DNA of 64,000 nucleotides, from the NCBI RefSeq assembly GCF_006716815.1, contig NZ_VFPS01000002.1, positions 310,001-374,000 of the forward strand. The letters run 5' to 3'. Positions 7,712-15,568 of this stretch are shown in pieces (the first letter of the stretch is position 1; the number at the start of each line of letters is the position of its first letter). The position numbers and the translations under genes are program-made. This DNA comes from Microbacterium lacticum. GTDB lineage: Bacteria; Actinomycetota; Actinomycetes; Actinomycetales; Microbacteriaceae. The notes under the pieces were generated by a model. It was not told where the DNA came from. It ran no database searches and was given only the letters and a program-made list of their open reading frames with translations.

Positions 7712-9183
7712 GTGGGGGTGGGTGATGTGCGGGGCCGCGTGGTGACGGGGTGGGGCGGGTCGAGGCCCCGAGGATCGGTAGCGATCAAGCTTCCTTTCCG
7801 TTCGGAGACCTCGACCCGTGCCCGATGCTACGGGGTGCGCCGCTGCGTGCCCGTCTTCTGCTGTCTACTGTGATCGCTGCGATGTGCTCGTCGGCCTCGG
7901 CGGGCTGCACGTGGTGGCTGTCGAGCGCTGCCGCGACGGCGTGCTCCTGATCGACGTCGAGTCCCCGCCGGGGCCGGTCGGGTGCCCGGGGTGCGGGCAG
8001 GTCGCCGAGTCGCGGGGCCGGAAGGCGCTCGTGCTGGTCGATGCGCCGATGAGCGCCGCTGCGGTGCGGGTCCGGTGGCGCAAGCGCAGGTTCCGGTGCG
8101 CTGATGAGGCGTGCCCGAGGGAGTCGTTCACCGAGCAGAACGCTCTGGTCGCCGCGCCTCGCGCCAAGCTCACGGCCCGAGCGGTGATCTGGGCGGTGGG
8201 GCAGATGCGGAGGGAGAACGCGTCGGTGCAGGGCGTCGCCCGCCAGCTCGGGGTGTCGTGGCGCACGGTCTGGCGACACGTCAGGCCGGTGCTCGAGACG
8301 CGCGCCGCGGACGGGTCCCGCTTCGACGGGGTCACCACGCTCGGCGTCGACGAGCACCTCTGGCACCACGTGTCCACCAGACCCGTCGCCGATGGCGGGC
8401 GGGGTCCGAAGGAACTGACCGGGATGGTCGACCTGTCGCGCGATGCGTCCGGGCGGGTGAGGGCCCGCCTGCTGGACCTCGTGCCCGGGCGCAGCGCGAA
8501 GGCCTACGCCGACTGGCTGCAAGAGCGCGGGCAGGAGTTCCGCGACGGGGTGCAGGTCGCGACGCTGGACCCGTTCGCCGGCTACAAGAAGGCCCTCGAC
8601 GACGAGCTCGACGATACCGTCGCGGTGCTCGACGCGTTCCACGTCGTCAAGCTCGGCACCACCGCGGTCGATGAGGTCCGCCGCCGCGTCCAGCAAGACA
8701 CCCTCGGGCACCGCGGACGCAGAGGTGATGCGCTCTACGGGATCCGCAACATCCTCCGCGCCGGGCAGGAACGACTCACCGACCGGCAGAAGGCCCGGCT
8801 CGATGCCGCGTTCACGCAGCGCGAGGAGCACGTCGAGGTCGACGTCGCCTGGCAGGCCGCGCAGCAACTCCGCGACGCCTACCGGCATGCCGACCTCGCC
8901 ACCGGGCGCAAGATCGCCGAGCACGTGCTCGAATCGCTCCCGACCTGCCCGATCCCCGAGATCGCCCGACTCGGCCGCACCCTGCGTCAGTGGCGGGCCG
9001 CGTTCCTGTCCTACTGGGATACCGACCGGTCATCCAACGGCGGCACCGAGGCCGTGAACGGCCTCATCGAACTCGCCCGCCGCGTCGCCCGCGGCTTCCG
9101 CAACTACGACAACTACCGACTCCGCATGCTCCTCATCGCCGGCGGCCTCGACCCCACCACCCCCACCTAAAGTCCGAAGAGCC
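7695..9183 (+). mobile_element. ISL3-family IS 'A', copy 1 (1489 bp)
   Basis: Ends are GGCTCTTCGGACTTTAGGTG and its reverse complement; one transposase lies inside. It is followed after 5 bp (GCTTT, 9184-9188) by a second identical copy in the same direction. The left flank is GCTTTACC (7687-7694). Confidence 0.93.
7818..9170 (+). CDS. ISL3 family transposase (IS A copy 1)
   Basis: 450 residues from GTG 7818; the TAA stop lies inside the right terminal repeat. An N-terminal zinc-binding region has several Cys pairs ('CDRCD', 'CPGCGQ', then 'FRCADEACP'). A helix-turn-helix follows ('[19 protein letters not shown]', about 135-153). The DDE core shows '[11 protein letters not shown]', '[18 protein letters not shown]', '[11 protein letters not shown]' and the C-terminal '[14 protein letters not shown]'. 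Full length and intact. The copies at 9312 and 44504 encode the same protein. Confidence 0.95.
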   Translation: MPDATGCAAACPSSAVYCDRCDVLVGLGGLHVVAVERCRDGVLLIDVESPPGPVGCPGCGQVAESRGRKALVLVDAPMSAAAVRVRWRKRRFRCADEACPRESFTEQNALVAAPRAKLTARAVIWAVGQMRRENASVQGVARQLGVSWRTVWRHVRPVLETRAADGSRFDGVTTLGVDEHLWHHVSTRPVADGGRGPKELTGMVDLSRDASGRVRARLLDLVPGRSAKAYADWLQERGQEFRDGVQVATLDPFAGYKKALDDELDDTVAVLDAFHVVKLGTTAVDEVRRRVQQDTLGHRGRRGDALYGIRNILRAGQERLTDRQKARLDAAFTQREEHVEVDVAWQAAQQLRDAYRHADLATGRKIAEHVLESLPTCPIPEIARLGRTLRQWRAAFLSYWDTDRSSNGGTEAVNGLIELARRVARGFRNYDNYRLRMLLIAGGLDPTTPT

Positions 9184-9188
9184 GCTTT

Positions 9189-10677
9189 GGCTCTTCGGAC
9201 TTTAGGTGGGGGTGGGTGATGTGCGGGGCCGCGTGGTGACGGGGTGGGGCGGGTCGAGGCCCCGAGGATCGGTAGCGATCAAGCTTCCTTTCCGTTCGGA
9301 GACCTCGACCCGTGCCCGATGCTACGGGGTGCGCCGCTGCGTGCCCGTCTTCTGCTGTCTACTGTGATCGCTGCGATGTGCTCGTCGGCCTCGGCGGGCT
9401 GCACGTGGTGGCTGTCGAGCGCTGCCGCGACGGCGTGCTCCTGATCGACGTCGAGTCCCCGCCGGGGCCGGTCGGGTGCCCGGGGTGCGGGCAGGTCGCC
9501 GAGTCGCGGGGCCGGAAGGCGCTCGTGCTGGTCGATGCGCCGATGAGCGCCGCTGCGGTGCGGGTCCGGTGGCGCAAGCGCAGGTTCCGGTGCGCTGATG
9601 AGGCGTGCCCGAGGGAGTCGTTCACCGAGCAGAACGCTCTGGTCGCCGCGCCTCGCGCCAAGCTCACGGCCCGAGCGGTGATCTGGGCGGTGGGGCAGAT
9701 GCGGAGGGAGAACGCGTCGGTGCAGGGCGTCGCCCGCCAGCTCGGGGTGTCGTGGCGCACGGTCTGGCGACACGTCAGGCCGGTGCTCGAGACGCGCGCC
9801 GCGGACGGGTCCCGCTTCGACGGGGTCACCACGCTCGGCGTCGACGAGCACCTCTGGCACCACGTGTCCACCAGACCCGTCGCCGATGGCGGGCGGGGTC
9901 CGAAGGAACTGACCGGGATGGTCGACCTGTCGCGCGATGCGTCCGGGCGGGTGAGGGCCCGCCTGCTGGACCTCGTGCCCGGGCGCAGCGCGAAGGCCTA
10001 CGCCGACTGGCTGCAAGAGCGCGGGCAGGAGTTCCGCGACGGGGTGCAGGTCGCGACGCTGGACCCGTTCGCCGGCTACAAGAAGGCCCTCGACGACGAG
10101 CTCGACGATACCGTCGCGGTGCTCGACGCGTTCCACGTCGTCAAGCTCGGCACCACCGCGGTCGATGAGGTCCGCCGCCGCGTCCAGCAAGACACCCTCG
10201 GGCACCGCGGACGCAGAGGTGATGCGCTCTACGGGATCCGCAACATCCTCCGCGCCGGGCAGGAACGACTCACCGACCGGCAGAAGGCCCGGCTCGATGC
10301 CGCGTTCACGCAGCGCGAGGAGCACGTCGAGGTCGACGTCGCCTGGCAGGCCGCGCAGCAACTCCGCGACGCCTACCGGCATGCCGACCTCGCCACCGGG
10401 CGCAAGATCGCCGAGCACGTGCTCGAATCGCTCCCGACCTGCCCGATCCCCGAGATCGCCCGACTCGGCCGCACCCTGCGTCAGTGGCGGGCCGCGTTCC
10501 TGTCCTACTGGGATACCGACCGGTCATCCAACGGCGGCACCGAGGCCGTGAACGGCCTCATCGAACTCGCCCGCCGCGTCGCCCGCGGCTTCCGCAACTA
10601 CGACAACTACCGACTCCGCATGCTCCTCATCGCCGGCGGCCTCGACCCCACCACCCCCACCTAAAGTCCGAAGAGCC
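9189..10677 (+). mobile_element. ISL3-family IS 'A', copy 2 (1489 bp)
   Basis: In tandem with copy 1, separated by GCTTT. The right flank (ATCAAAAT from 10678) does not match the left flank of copy 1, so the pair is not bracketed by a target duplication. Element DNA next to it was probably deleted or rearranged. Confidence 0.93.
9312..10664 (+). CDS. ISL3 family transposase (IS A copy 2)
   Basis: 450 residues from GTG 9312, the same protein as the copy at 7818: Cys-rich N-terminus, HTH, DDE core and 'NGGTEAVNG' C-terminus. Intact. Being identical and in tandem, the two copies can recombine or excise as a dimer. Confidence 0.95.
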   Translation: MPDATGCAAACPSSAVYCDRCDVLVGLGGLHVVAVERCRDGVLLIDVESPPGPVGCPGCGQVAESRGRKALVLVDAPMSAAAVRVRWRKRRFRCADEACPRESFTEQNALVAAPRAKLTARAVIWAVGQMRRENASVQGVARQLGVSWRTVWRHVRPVLETRAADGSRFDGVTTLGVDEHLWHHVSTRPVADGGRGPKELTGMVDLSRDASGRVRARLLDLVPGRSAKAYADWLQERGQEFRDGVQVATLDPFAGYKKALDDELDDTVAVLDAFHVVKLGTTAVDEVRRRVQQDTLGHRGRRGDALYGIRNILRAGQERLTDRQKARLDAAFTQREEHVEVDVAWQAAQQLRDAYRHADLATGRKIAEHVLESLPTCPIPEIARLGRTLRQWRAAFLSYWDTDRSSNGGTEAVNGLIELARRVARGFRNYDNYRLRMLLIAGGLDPTTPT

Positions 10678-10815
10678 ATCAAAATGGCCATGGACGAAGA
10701 AACGGCCCGGAGCAGTGGGGAGGAAAAATGGGGACACTAACCCAACTCGACCCACTACTCCGAGCCGTAAGTTGAAGATGACGAGGCTTCAACCCCACCC
10801 GGCGGTGCATTACTG

Positions 10816-10829
10816 CTATATCAAAACGG
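10816..10829 (-). promoter_or_regulatory. Shared 14-bp motif CCGTTTTGATATAG, copy 1
   Basis: CTATATCAAAACGG on the plus strand, identical to the sites at 14822-14835 and (reverse) 25628-25641. The other two lie about 50-75 bp upstream of gene starts and point towards the gene. This copy points left, into the IS A pair, so its gene may have been lost. Confidence 0.55.
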
Positions 10830-10874
10830 CGACGATCGGGAGTGGTGTCGCGCCACCGCTCAGCCGGAGCGCTT

Positions 10875-11241
10875 GTGACCGAAGTGGAGCGATCTTGTTA
10901 CCGAATCCACGCAAACGGTCACAACCCGCTACAGCCCCGATGAGATCGCGCTTCTTGCCCTTTTCTGTGACCGAAACGAAGGACCGCCAAACCTGCCAGA
11001 GCATCGATGAGATCGGGATTCCCGCGATTCTGGCTGAGCACCCTGTTACCGAACGCCAAAAAAGCTCCTCGGCTCTAAGAAGAGATTTTTCCTTTAGCTG
11101 TTTAGGTTTCAGAAAAACGGTCACATCGGTAACAGGGTCTCGAAAAACAGCCTGGAGCATCGATGAGATCGGGATTCCTGCTTGTGACCGTTTCTGTAGG
11201 TTCGGTGACATTCGGTCACACTTCGGTGACACTTCGGTGAC
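10875..11241. repeat. Locus of twelve GTNACCGAA-type short repeats
   Basis: GTGACCGAA or GTTACCGAA at 10875, 10897, 10967 and 11045; the inverse TTCGGT(G/C)AC at 11201, 11211, 11222 and 11233; near matches (8 of 9 or shorter) around 10915, 11116, 11125 and 11184. The last four are spaced 10, 11 and 11 bp, one helix turn apart. Such phased short repeats are typical of plasmid iterons or of the 8-bp recognition repeats bound by Streptomyces TraB, an FtsK-like translocase. FtsK-like genes lie in this element. Which role applies is inference. Confidence 0.7.
10999..11178 (+). repeat. 24-bp direct repeat, two copies, within the repeat locus
   Basis: GAGCATCGATGAGATCGGGA followed by TTCC occurs at 10999-11022 and again at 11155-11178. 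A third, partial copy (CGATGAGATCGCGCTTC) starts near 10938. The units alternate with the GTNACCGAA repeats, which suggests internal duplication of a larger block. Confidence 0.85.
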
Positions 11242-11321
11242 GGGCGCTCCCGGCACAGAGGGAGATCGTTGACACAGAAGTGAGCCAGATTTCGCGCTTT
11301 TCGTGCTCGCCACACAGCGCT

Positions 11322-11354
11322 GCCCGCCTAAGTGTCGATGATGCTCAGGCGGGC
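11322..11354. terminator. Hairpin GCCCGCCTAAG / CTCAGGCGGGC
   Basis: An 11-bp stem with one A-C mismatch and an 11-base loop, downstream of the minus-strand gene that ends at 11416. There is no T-run on either strand, so terminator activity is uncertain. Confidence 0.45.
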
Positions 11355-11415
11355 AGGTTGTGCGATCACGGGCGGAAAGCGCCTCAGATCGCAGGCTCGG
11401 GCGAGGGGGTGGCGC

Positions 11416-11955
11416 TCAACAGTCCGTGCCGGGAGGATTCATGATCTCCTCGAAGGCTGCGAGCTGAAGCTCCCACTCATCCCCGAACTCTGCCGCCAGG
11501 GCTTCCACCTCCTCAGCGAAGCCCTCAGCCGTAGCCTCCAGCGCCCGAGCAATCCCTAGGAGCATCGCGGAGGAACTATCCTGCACCGCCCACTTTGTCC
11601 GGAGCTTCGCCCGGGTCATGGTGCGCTTGAGCTGTCGCTGCGCGGCCCGCTTCGATGCCCCACCTGCTGCCCGGAGTACTCGCCGGATTCGGCTCTTCCG
11701 CTGTCGCGCGTCCTTCGGTGAGAGCTTCGATCCATCCTCCCGGTAGAACTGAGTTCGCTTACCCGTGCCGACGCTGTAGACACCGGCGAGCAGGGGCGAG
11801 ACGGTCTGGGTCTGACCGTGGCCGCTGGGCTCGATCTCCGCGCCGCCGCCCCGGGCGAGATCGGGGATGGTCCTGTGCTCTCCGTAGGGGCAAGAGCTTC
11901 GAGCCACACAGCGCTGCCAGCGCCCGGTTCGTGTTGATTGGTGCAGGGTACTCAT
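11416..11955 (-). CDS. Hypothetical element protein, cysteine-containing N-terminus
   Basis: 179 residues from ATG 11955, which has a strong ribosome site (AAAGGAGG ending 9 bases upstream on the minus strand). The N-terminus holds Cys residues in 'RWQRCVARSSCPYGEH'. The middle is very basic ('KDARQRKSRIRRVLRAAGGASKR'), with a helical acidic C-terminus. No family recognised. The basic middle suggests nucleic-acid binding. A GTGCGACACCACGGC site lies about 50 bp upstream (12004-12018). Confidence 0.7.
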   Translation of the reverse strand: MSTLHQSTRTGRWQRCVARSSCPYGEHRTIPDLARGGGAEIEPSGHGQTQTVSPLLAGVYSVGTGKRTQFYREDGSKLSPKDARQRKSRIRRVLRAAGGASKRAAQRQLKRTMTRAKLRTKWAVQDSSSAMLLGIARALEATAEGFAEEVEALAAEFGDEWELQLAAFEEIMNPPGTDC

Positions 11956-12003
11956 GGGGATGCCTCCTTTGACCGGAGCCATATCGGCGCACTTACGACG
12001 CCG

Positions 12004-12018
12004 AGCCGTGGTGTCGCA
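12004..12018 (-). promoter_or_regulatory. GTGCGACACCAC-type site upstream of the 11955 gene
   Basis: Reads GTGCGACACCACGGC on the minus strand, about 50 bp before the gene start. The same sequence occurs in several other non-coding parts of this element (15016, 15051, 15133, 15594, 15633; related at 10843). It could be an operator for an element-encoded repressor. Confidence 0.45.
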
Positions 12019-12114
12019 CAGAAGCCGGAATGTTGATTCGGGCGGCTGGGGCTTGACCCCTGATCTTGGACACGCTGATTCCAGCACGATGCTGGGGAAG
12101 CGAGAATCTGAGGG

Positions 12115-12444
12115 ATGGCAAGGAAGAACTACACGGACGAGTTCCGGCAGCGTGCGGTGGATTTGTACGAGTCCACGCCGGGCGCGACGCTGAAAGCGAT
12201 CGCGGCCGATTTGGGGATCTCCCGTGGTGCGTTGAAGGAATGGGTCGACAAGCTCGGATCCGGGACCGCTGCGGCCGGTTCGGTGTCGCCGCCGGTGTCG
12301 GTGCGGTCGGAGTCGCAGGCGGCGAGGATCATCCGGTTGGAAGCCGAGTTAGCGGTCTCGAGAGCGGAGCAGGTCAAGCTCGAGACGGAGCGGGACATCC
12401 TCCGTCAGGCGGCGAAGTATTTCGCTGCGGAGACGAACTGGTGA
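12115..12444 (+). CDS. IS3 family transposase OrfA
   Basis: 109 residues from ATG 12115. A helix-turn-helix of the HTH_Tnp_1 type ('KNYTDEFRQRAVDLYES...LKAIAADLGISRGALKEWV', in parts) is followed by a leucine-rich coiled coil ('RIIRLEAELAVSRAEQVKLETERDIL', in parts). It binds the IS ends. Its TGA overlaps the GTG of orfB as GTGA. Confidence 0.92.
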   Translation: MARKNYTDEFRQRAVDLYESTPGATLKAIAADLGISRGALKEWVDKLGSGTAAAGSVSPPVSVRSESQAARIIRLEAELAVSRAEQVKLETERDILRQAAKYFAAETNW

Positions 12445-13361
12445 ACCGCTTCCAGTTCGTCGAGGACCACAAGGACGCCTACGGCGTGAAGCGGTTGTGT
12501 GAGGTCATCGAGATCGCCCGGTCCTCGTTCTACGCGTGGCTGGCCGCAGCCCCGGGACGGGCCGCGCGAGCCGCGGACGACGCCCGGTTGGCGGCACGGA
12601 TCCGGGTGCTGCAGGACCCCGCGCAGGGTGGTGACCGCGCCTACGGGGCACCGAGGATCACTGCCGACCTCAACGACGGCGTCCCCGCCGCCGGGCGGGT
12701 GAATCATAAGCGGGTCGCTCGGGTGATGCGGGAACACGCGCTCGCGGGGATCCGACTGCGCCGCCGGGTGAAGACCACGATCCCGGACCAGTCCGGACGG
12801 AAGTTCCCCGACCTGATCGGGCGGGACTTCAGCACCGGGGAGCCGAACCGCAGGTATGTCGGCGATATCACCTACCTCCCCATCGCGGACGGCAGCAACC
12901 TGTATCTGGCGACCTGCATCGACCTCGGGTCGCGCAAGCTCGCCGGCTGGCAGGTCGCCGACCACATGCGCACCGAACTCGTCGAAGGCGCTCTCCGCGG
13001 CGCGCACCGCGACCGCGGATCGCTGGCCGGCGCAGTGTTCCACAGCGACCACGGCTCGGTCTACGCGTCGAAAGCCTACGCAGCACTCTGCGAGCAGCTC
13101 AAGGTGACCCAGTCCATGGGCGCGGTGGGCACGAGCGCCGACAACTCGCTGGCCGAGAGCTTCAACGCCGCGCTCAAACGCGAGCTCCTCCAAGGCGCGT
13201 CGGCGTTCCCCGATCAAGCCACCGCCTACCGGGCCGTGTTCCGGTGGACGAACCGATACAACACGCGCCGACGCCACTCCGCGATCGGCCAGATCACCCC
13301 GAACAGCTACGAGAACACCTACGCGGCCGCGAGATCAGCTACCCTCACGGAAGCGGCATAA
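12441..13361 (+). CDS. IS3 family transposase OrfB (DDE integrase)
   Basis: 306 residues from GTG 12441. An HTH_21 region ('YGVKRLCEVIEIARSSFYAWL') precedes an rve integrase core: 'RRYVGDITYLP' (D), 'AVFHSDHGSVYASKAY' (D) and 'NSLAESFNAALKREL' (E). The GTGA overlap with orfA suggests translational coupling; its frame is also open upstream, so OrfAB by frameshifting is possible. Intact. Confidence 0.93.
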   Translation: MNRFQFVEDHKDAYGVKRLCEVIEIARSSFYAWLAAAPGRAARAADDARLAARIRVLQDPAQGGDRAYGAPRITADLNDGVPAAGRVNHKRVARVMREHALAGIRLRRRVKTTIPDQSGRKFPDLIGRDFSTGEPNRRYVGDITYLPIADGSNLYLATCIDLGSRKLAGWQVADHMRTELVEGALRGAHRDRGSLAGAVFHSDHGSVYASKAYAALCEQLKVTQSMGAVGTSADNSLAESFNAALKRELLQGASAFPDQATAYRAVFRWTNRYNTRRRHSAIGQITPNSYENTYAAARSATLTEAA

Positions 13362-13482
13362 CCGAAATGACACCGTGTCCAAGATCAGGGGTCAAGCCCC
13401 GCTGGTAGAATAGAAGTTCAACACCCCGCAAATGGCCGAGCACGCTGTTCGTGGGGCTCACTTCCCGAGCAAGGAGATGAAT

Positions 13483-13893
13483 ATGGAAACTGGCGACCGC
13501 ACCGAACTGATTCGCACGGCTTTCGAGGCGATGGTTCTTGAGTTCGGCAAGCCCAATCGAGAGCCGATCCCCTACAGGGAACCGCGCGACAGCACGATGA
13601 TGATCCCCATCGCGGGAAACCCCGAGAATGATGAGATCCATCCTGTCTTCGCCCTCTCGCACCACTTCCGCAGTAAGGACAACTACGAGAAGGGGTATAC
13701 GGACAACCCCCACCGTGGTGACCACATCAGCGTGCCCGCCTACCTCGGGTTCACTCAGGAGATCGCTGTCTTCGAGACCTCGTTCCACAAGGGTCAGGCG
13801 TTCGTGGAACTCGTAACCTTCCCAGCCGCAGATCGAGACTCGTCCCTCTACCAGGCAGCGCTTCGGATGCTGGACGCTGAGGAAACTCGCTGA
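13483..13893 (+). CDS. Hypothetical element protein
   Basis: 136 residues. ATG 13483 is chosen because AAGGAG (13471-13476) lies 6 bases before it; ATG 13477 in the same frame is too close to that site. Acidic and soluble: 'IPYREPRDSTMMIPIAGNPENDE', 'GYTDNPHRGDHISVPAYLG', 'FVELVTFPAADRDSSLY'. No family recognised. The IS3 insertion upstream may have removed it from its promoter. Confidence 0.65.
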   Translation: METGDRTELIRTAFEAMVLEFGKPNREPIPYREPRDSTMMIPIAGNPENDEIHPVFALSHHFRSKDNYEKGYTDNPHRGDHISVPAYLGFTQEIAVFETSFHKGQAFVELVTFPAADRDSSLYQAALRMLDAEETR

Positions 13894-14090
13894 ACTTTGG
13901 TGCTTGTGGCGTCGATGATGCATGTCCATGCGCGCCGACGAGAAACAGCCCGAGGTCGCAGGCTACGGGCTGAGATGCGCGCTACAGCGTCGAGGGGACC
14001 GACGCTCTAGGCTGCGCGCTCAGAAGGTGATTTCAGCATCCGTCAGCATGCTCCGAAAGGAGGCGCCTGGGCCACTCGCTTCGGGCACAC
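13894..14090. other. Short non-coding stretch with two hairpins
   Basis: AGCCCG...CGGGCT (about 13948-13973) and AGCGTCG AGGGGAC CGACGCT (about 13986-14006) can form stems just after the 13893 gene and may end its transcript. The 22-bp repeat GCTCTAGGCTGCGCGCTCAGAA follows at 14004-14025; a near copy is at 28113-28134. Confidence 0.5.
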
Positions 14091-14091
14091 A

Positions 14092-14132
14092 AAACCGCCC
14101 GGCACTGTGGGAGTGCCGGGCGGTTTCTGTTT
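14092..14132 (-). terminator. Strong intrinsic terminator
   Basis: A 15-bp perfect stem AAACCGCCCGGCACT (14092-14106) / AGTGCCGGGCGGTTT (14112-14126) with a 5-base loop. It lies just downstream of the minus-strand gene ending at 14136 and has T-rich sequence on both sides, so it can work in both directions. Confidence 0.85.
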
Positions 14133-14135
14133 GCG

Positions 14136-14771
14136 TTAGCCCTTGGAAGTATCGACCCAGAGGTCGGGACCGTCTAGCCTCAGCGCTATGTAGCGCTCCA
14201 CGCTAGCTGTGCTGCTTGATACGGTATGGAGGTCTACCGTCTTAGTGAAGGTGCCGACACCTGGCACAGCCACAACGATCTCATAGGTAGGAGCGTACTG
14301 GCTCACCGGGGTCGGCTGCTCAAAAGAAGTCCAGTCATCGAAGTGGTAATCCATGCGGATCCCAGGCTCGTTGATCACAGTGCTACCCTGGTCGTAGACC
14401 ACAGTGCGCTTACCATCGATGATCCGAGTAATCGAGACTCTAGTATCACGCTTGAGGAAGTCAGCCGACCAGATAAAGATTTGGATCGCCTCAGAGTAGT
14501 ACTTAGTCATTAGCTCAGGCTCAGCCGTCGGAGTAGTGCTAGGAGCCCCACAGTGCTCACCGCCAGCGACGCCCTTGATCTCGGGATGGCTGTCGTAGGT
14601 GGAGCCGATGCAGAAGCCTCCGTTGGAGAGCGCGGCGTCAGCCTGGGGAGTGAGTAGGGGAAGAGCAACGACGCCGAGAGCAGCGGCGAAAGCCACCACC
14701 GCGATGAGCGCAGGTCTGTTCTTCTTCCTGTTCTGCTGGGTCTGCGCGAACGCATCTGTGGATTTAGTCAT
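14136..14771 (-). CDS. Hypothetical exported or membrane-anchored protein
   Basis: 211 residues from ATG 14771, with AGGAG upstream. A polar, lysine-rich N-terminus ('NRKKNRP', about 14-20) is followed by a hydrophobic helix ('ALIAVVAFAAALGVVALPLL', about 21-40) and 'ADAALSNGG', so a signal peptide or single anchor with the rest outside the cell. The exterior part has two cysteines ('GFCIGS', 'EHCGAP') that could form a disulfide and a beta-rich domain. No family recognised. The shared 14-bp motif lies about 50 bp upstream (14822-14835). Confidence 0.75.
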   Translation of the reverse strand: MTKSTDAFAQTQQNRKKNRPALIAVVAFAAALGVVALPLLTPQADAALSNGGFCIGSTYDSHPEIKGVAGGEHCGAPSTTPTAEPELMTKYYSEAIQIFIWSADFLKRDTRVSITRIIDGKRTVVYDQGSTVINEPGIRMDYHFDDWTSFEQPTPVSQYAPTYEIVVAVPGVGTFTKTVDLHTVSSSTASVERYIALRLDGPDLWVDTSKG

Positions 14772-14821
14772 GGGATTGATCTCCTGATCTCAGATCACCA
14801 CCGAGCGCGGCGAATCGAGAT

Positions 14822-14835
14822 CTATATCAAAACGG
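14822..14835 (-). promoter_or_regulatory. Shared 14-bp motif CCGTTTTGATATAG, copy 2
   Basis: Identical to the sites at 10816 and 25628. It reads towards the 14771 gene start, 51 bp away. TTGATA or TATAG could be part of a core promoter, or the whole may be an operator. Confidence 0.55.
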
Positions 14836-15015
14836 GCAAGATCCGAGGGGCGCCCAGAGACAGCGAAAGCCGGGAGCGCGAAGTGAAAGAGAAAGACCCG
14901 CGCCCCCGGCTGACTCAAGGAGCAATCCACATGCGATGCCGGACCATCCCGCATCCGACACCTGTAGCCATATCGCCGCACACCAACCGAGAGGTCTAGA
15001 TCCTCCTAGGGTTGC

Positions 15016-15145
15016 GCGACACCACCGCGGCTAGGCGGCTCTACAGTGATGCGACACCACCGCGGGAGGGCGCTCGGCGCTGCCCCGAGAGGCCGGAAAT
15101 CCATCGGCGCACTTGCGACAAGAAAGAGCAGTGCGACACCACGGC
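15016..15145 (+). repeat. Cluster of GCGACACCAC repeats
   Basis: GCGACACCACCGCGG is perfectly repeated at 15016-15030 and 15051-15065; GCGACACCACGGC is at 15133-15145. Related GCGACGCCA sites at 15594 and 15633 lie upstream of the 15568 gene start. The spacing between the first two is 35 bp. Confidence 0.75.
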
Positions 15146-15568
15146 TCAGTCGAGGATCGTCTCAACCTCGTAGTCGAGGGTGTCCATGTTCCAGTTGGTG
15201 GCCACACGGCGGCTGATCCCGTCCAACCAGTCATCGATCCCGAGAAGCTCTTCGAGGAGCATTCGAGCACCTTCGGTAGCGTCCTCGCGCTTGTGGCTCT
15301 CGACCGTCTTGGCGGGGTCGCTTCCTCGGTCGATGTGGTACTTCACCATCGGGCTTTCGGTTCCGATGGTGCTGGTCTCGTAGTAGTGCTTCTCCACCCA
15401 GCGCAGAAGCGAGAACCAATGAACCTTCGGCTCACCCTCGGCGTAGACAAGCTCATCATCCGGCCCGTCGAGGTAGGCCCGCAGGAACTCCTGCTCACTG
15501 AGGTGCATCGCCTCCGCCACCTGTGCGGGGGAGAACCATCCAGTCATGTTCCTGTCTTCAGACGCCAT
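15146..15568 (-). CDS. Hypothetical element protein with possible HTH N-terminus
   Basis: 140 residues from ATG 15568; ATG 15547 is an alternative start. 'GWFSPAQVAEAMHLSEQEFLRAYLDG' looks like a helix-turn-helix of MerR/excisionase type, followed by an aromatic region ('VHWFSLLRWVEKHYYE') and an acidic end. It might be a regulator or recombination directionality factor; that is a guess from size and HTH only. Two GCGACGCCA sites lie 25-70 bp upstream, consistent with autoregulation. Confidence 0.6.
   Translation of the reverse strand: MASEDRNMTGWFSPAQVAEAMHLSEQEFLRAYLDGPDDELVYAEGEPKVHWFSLLRWVEKHYYETSTIGTESPMVKYHIDRGSDPAKTVESHKREDATEGARMLLEELLGIDDWLDGISRRVATNWNMDTLDYEVETILD

Larger units (their letters stand above)
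10678..11415. other. Non-coding region with repeat locus
   Basis: 738 bp without a credible gene; short open frames here have no homology cues and conflict with the repeats. It holds a 14-bp motif (10816-10829), a GTGGTGTCGCGCCAC near-palindrome (10842-10856), the 12-copy GTNACCGAA repeat locus, two 24-bp direct repeats and a hairpin at 11322-11354. It probably serves replication, transfer or regulation of the element. Confidence 0.7.
12048..13400 (+). mobile_element. IS3-family IS, copy type 1 (1353 bp)
   Basis: 27-bp perfect terminal inverted repeats (12048-12074 and 13374-13400, beginning GGGGCTTGACCCCTGATC) and a 3-bp target duplication GCT (12045-12047 and 13401-13403). Two overlapping genes, orfA and orfB, lie inside. 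It sits in the spacer between two divergent hypothetical genes, so it may have separated them from shared control sites. Confidence 0.92.
14772..15145. other. Non-coding region with operator-like repeats
   Basis: 374 bp between two minus-strand genes with no convincing gene. It contains the 14-bp motif (14822-14835), three GCGACACCAC sites (15016, 15051, 15133), and 'CCATCGGCGCACTTGCGAC' (about 15101), which resembles 'CCATATCGGCGCACTTACGAC' at about 11983 near the other minus-strand gene. It probably holds the promoter of the 14771 gene. Confidence 0.6.

Noticed and set aside
7785..8924. Long minus-strand frame opposite each ISL3 transposase
   Set aside because: Repeats in every IS copy because the DNA is repeated; no domain; typical GC-rich antisense frame.
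10875..11241. CRISPR array
   Set aside because: Repeats are only 9 bp, in both orientations, with irregular spacing and no cas genes nearby.
13392..13450. Second transposon end after the IS3 at 13400
   Set aside because: The sequence after the GCT duplication has no repeat partner and leads into the ribosome site of the 13483 gene.
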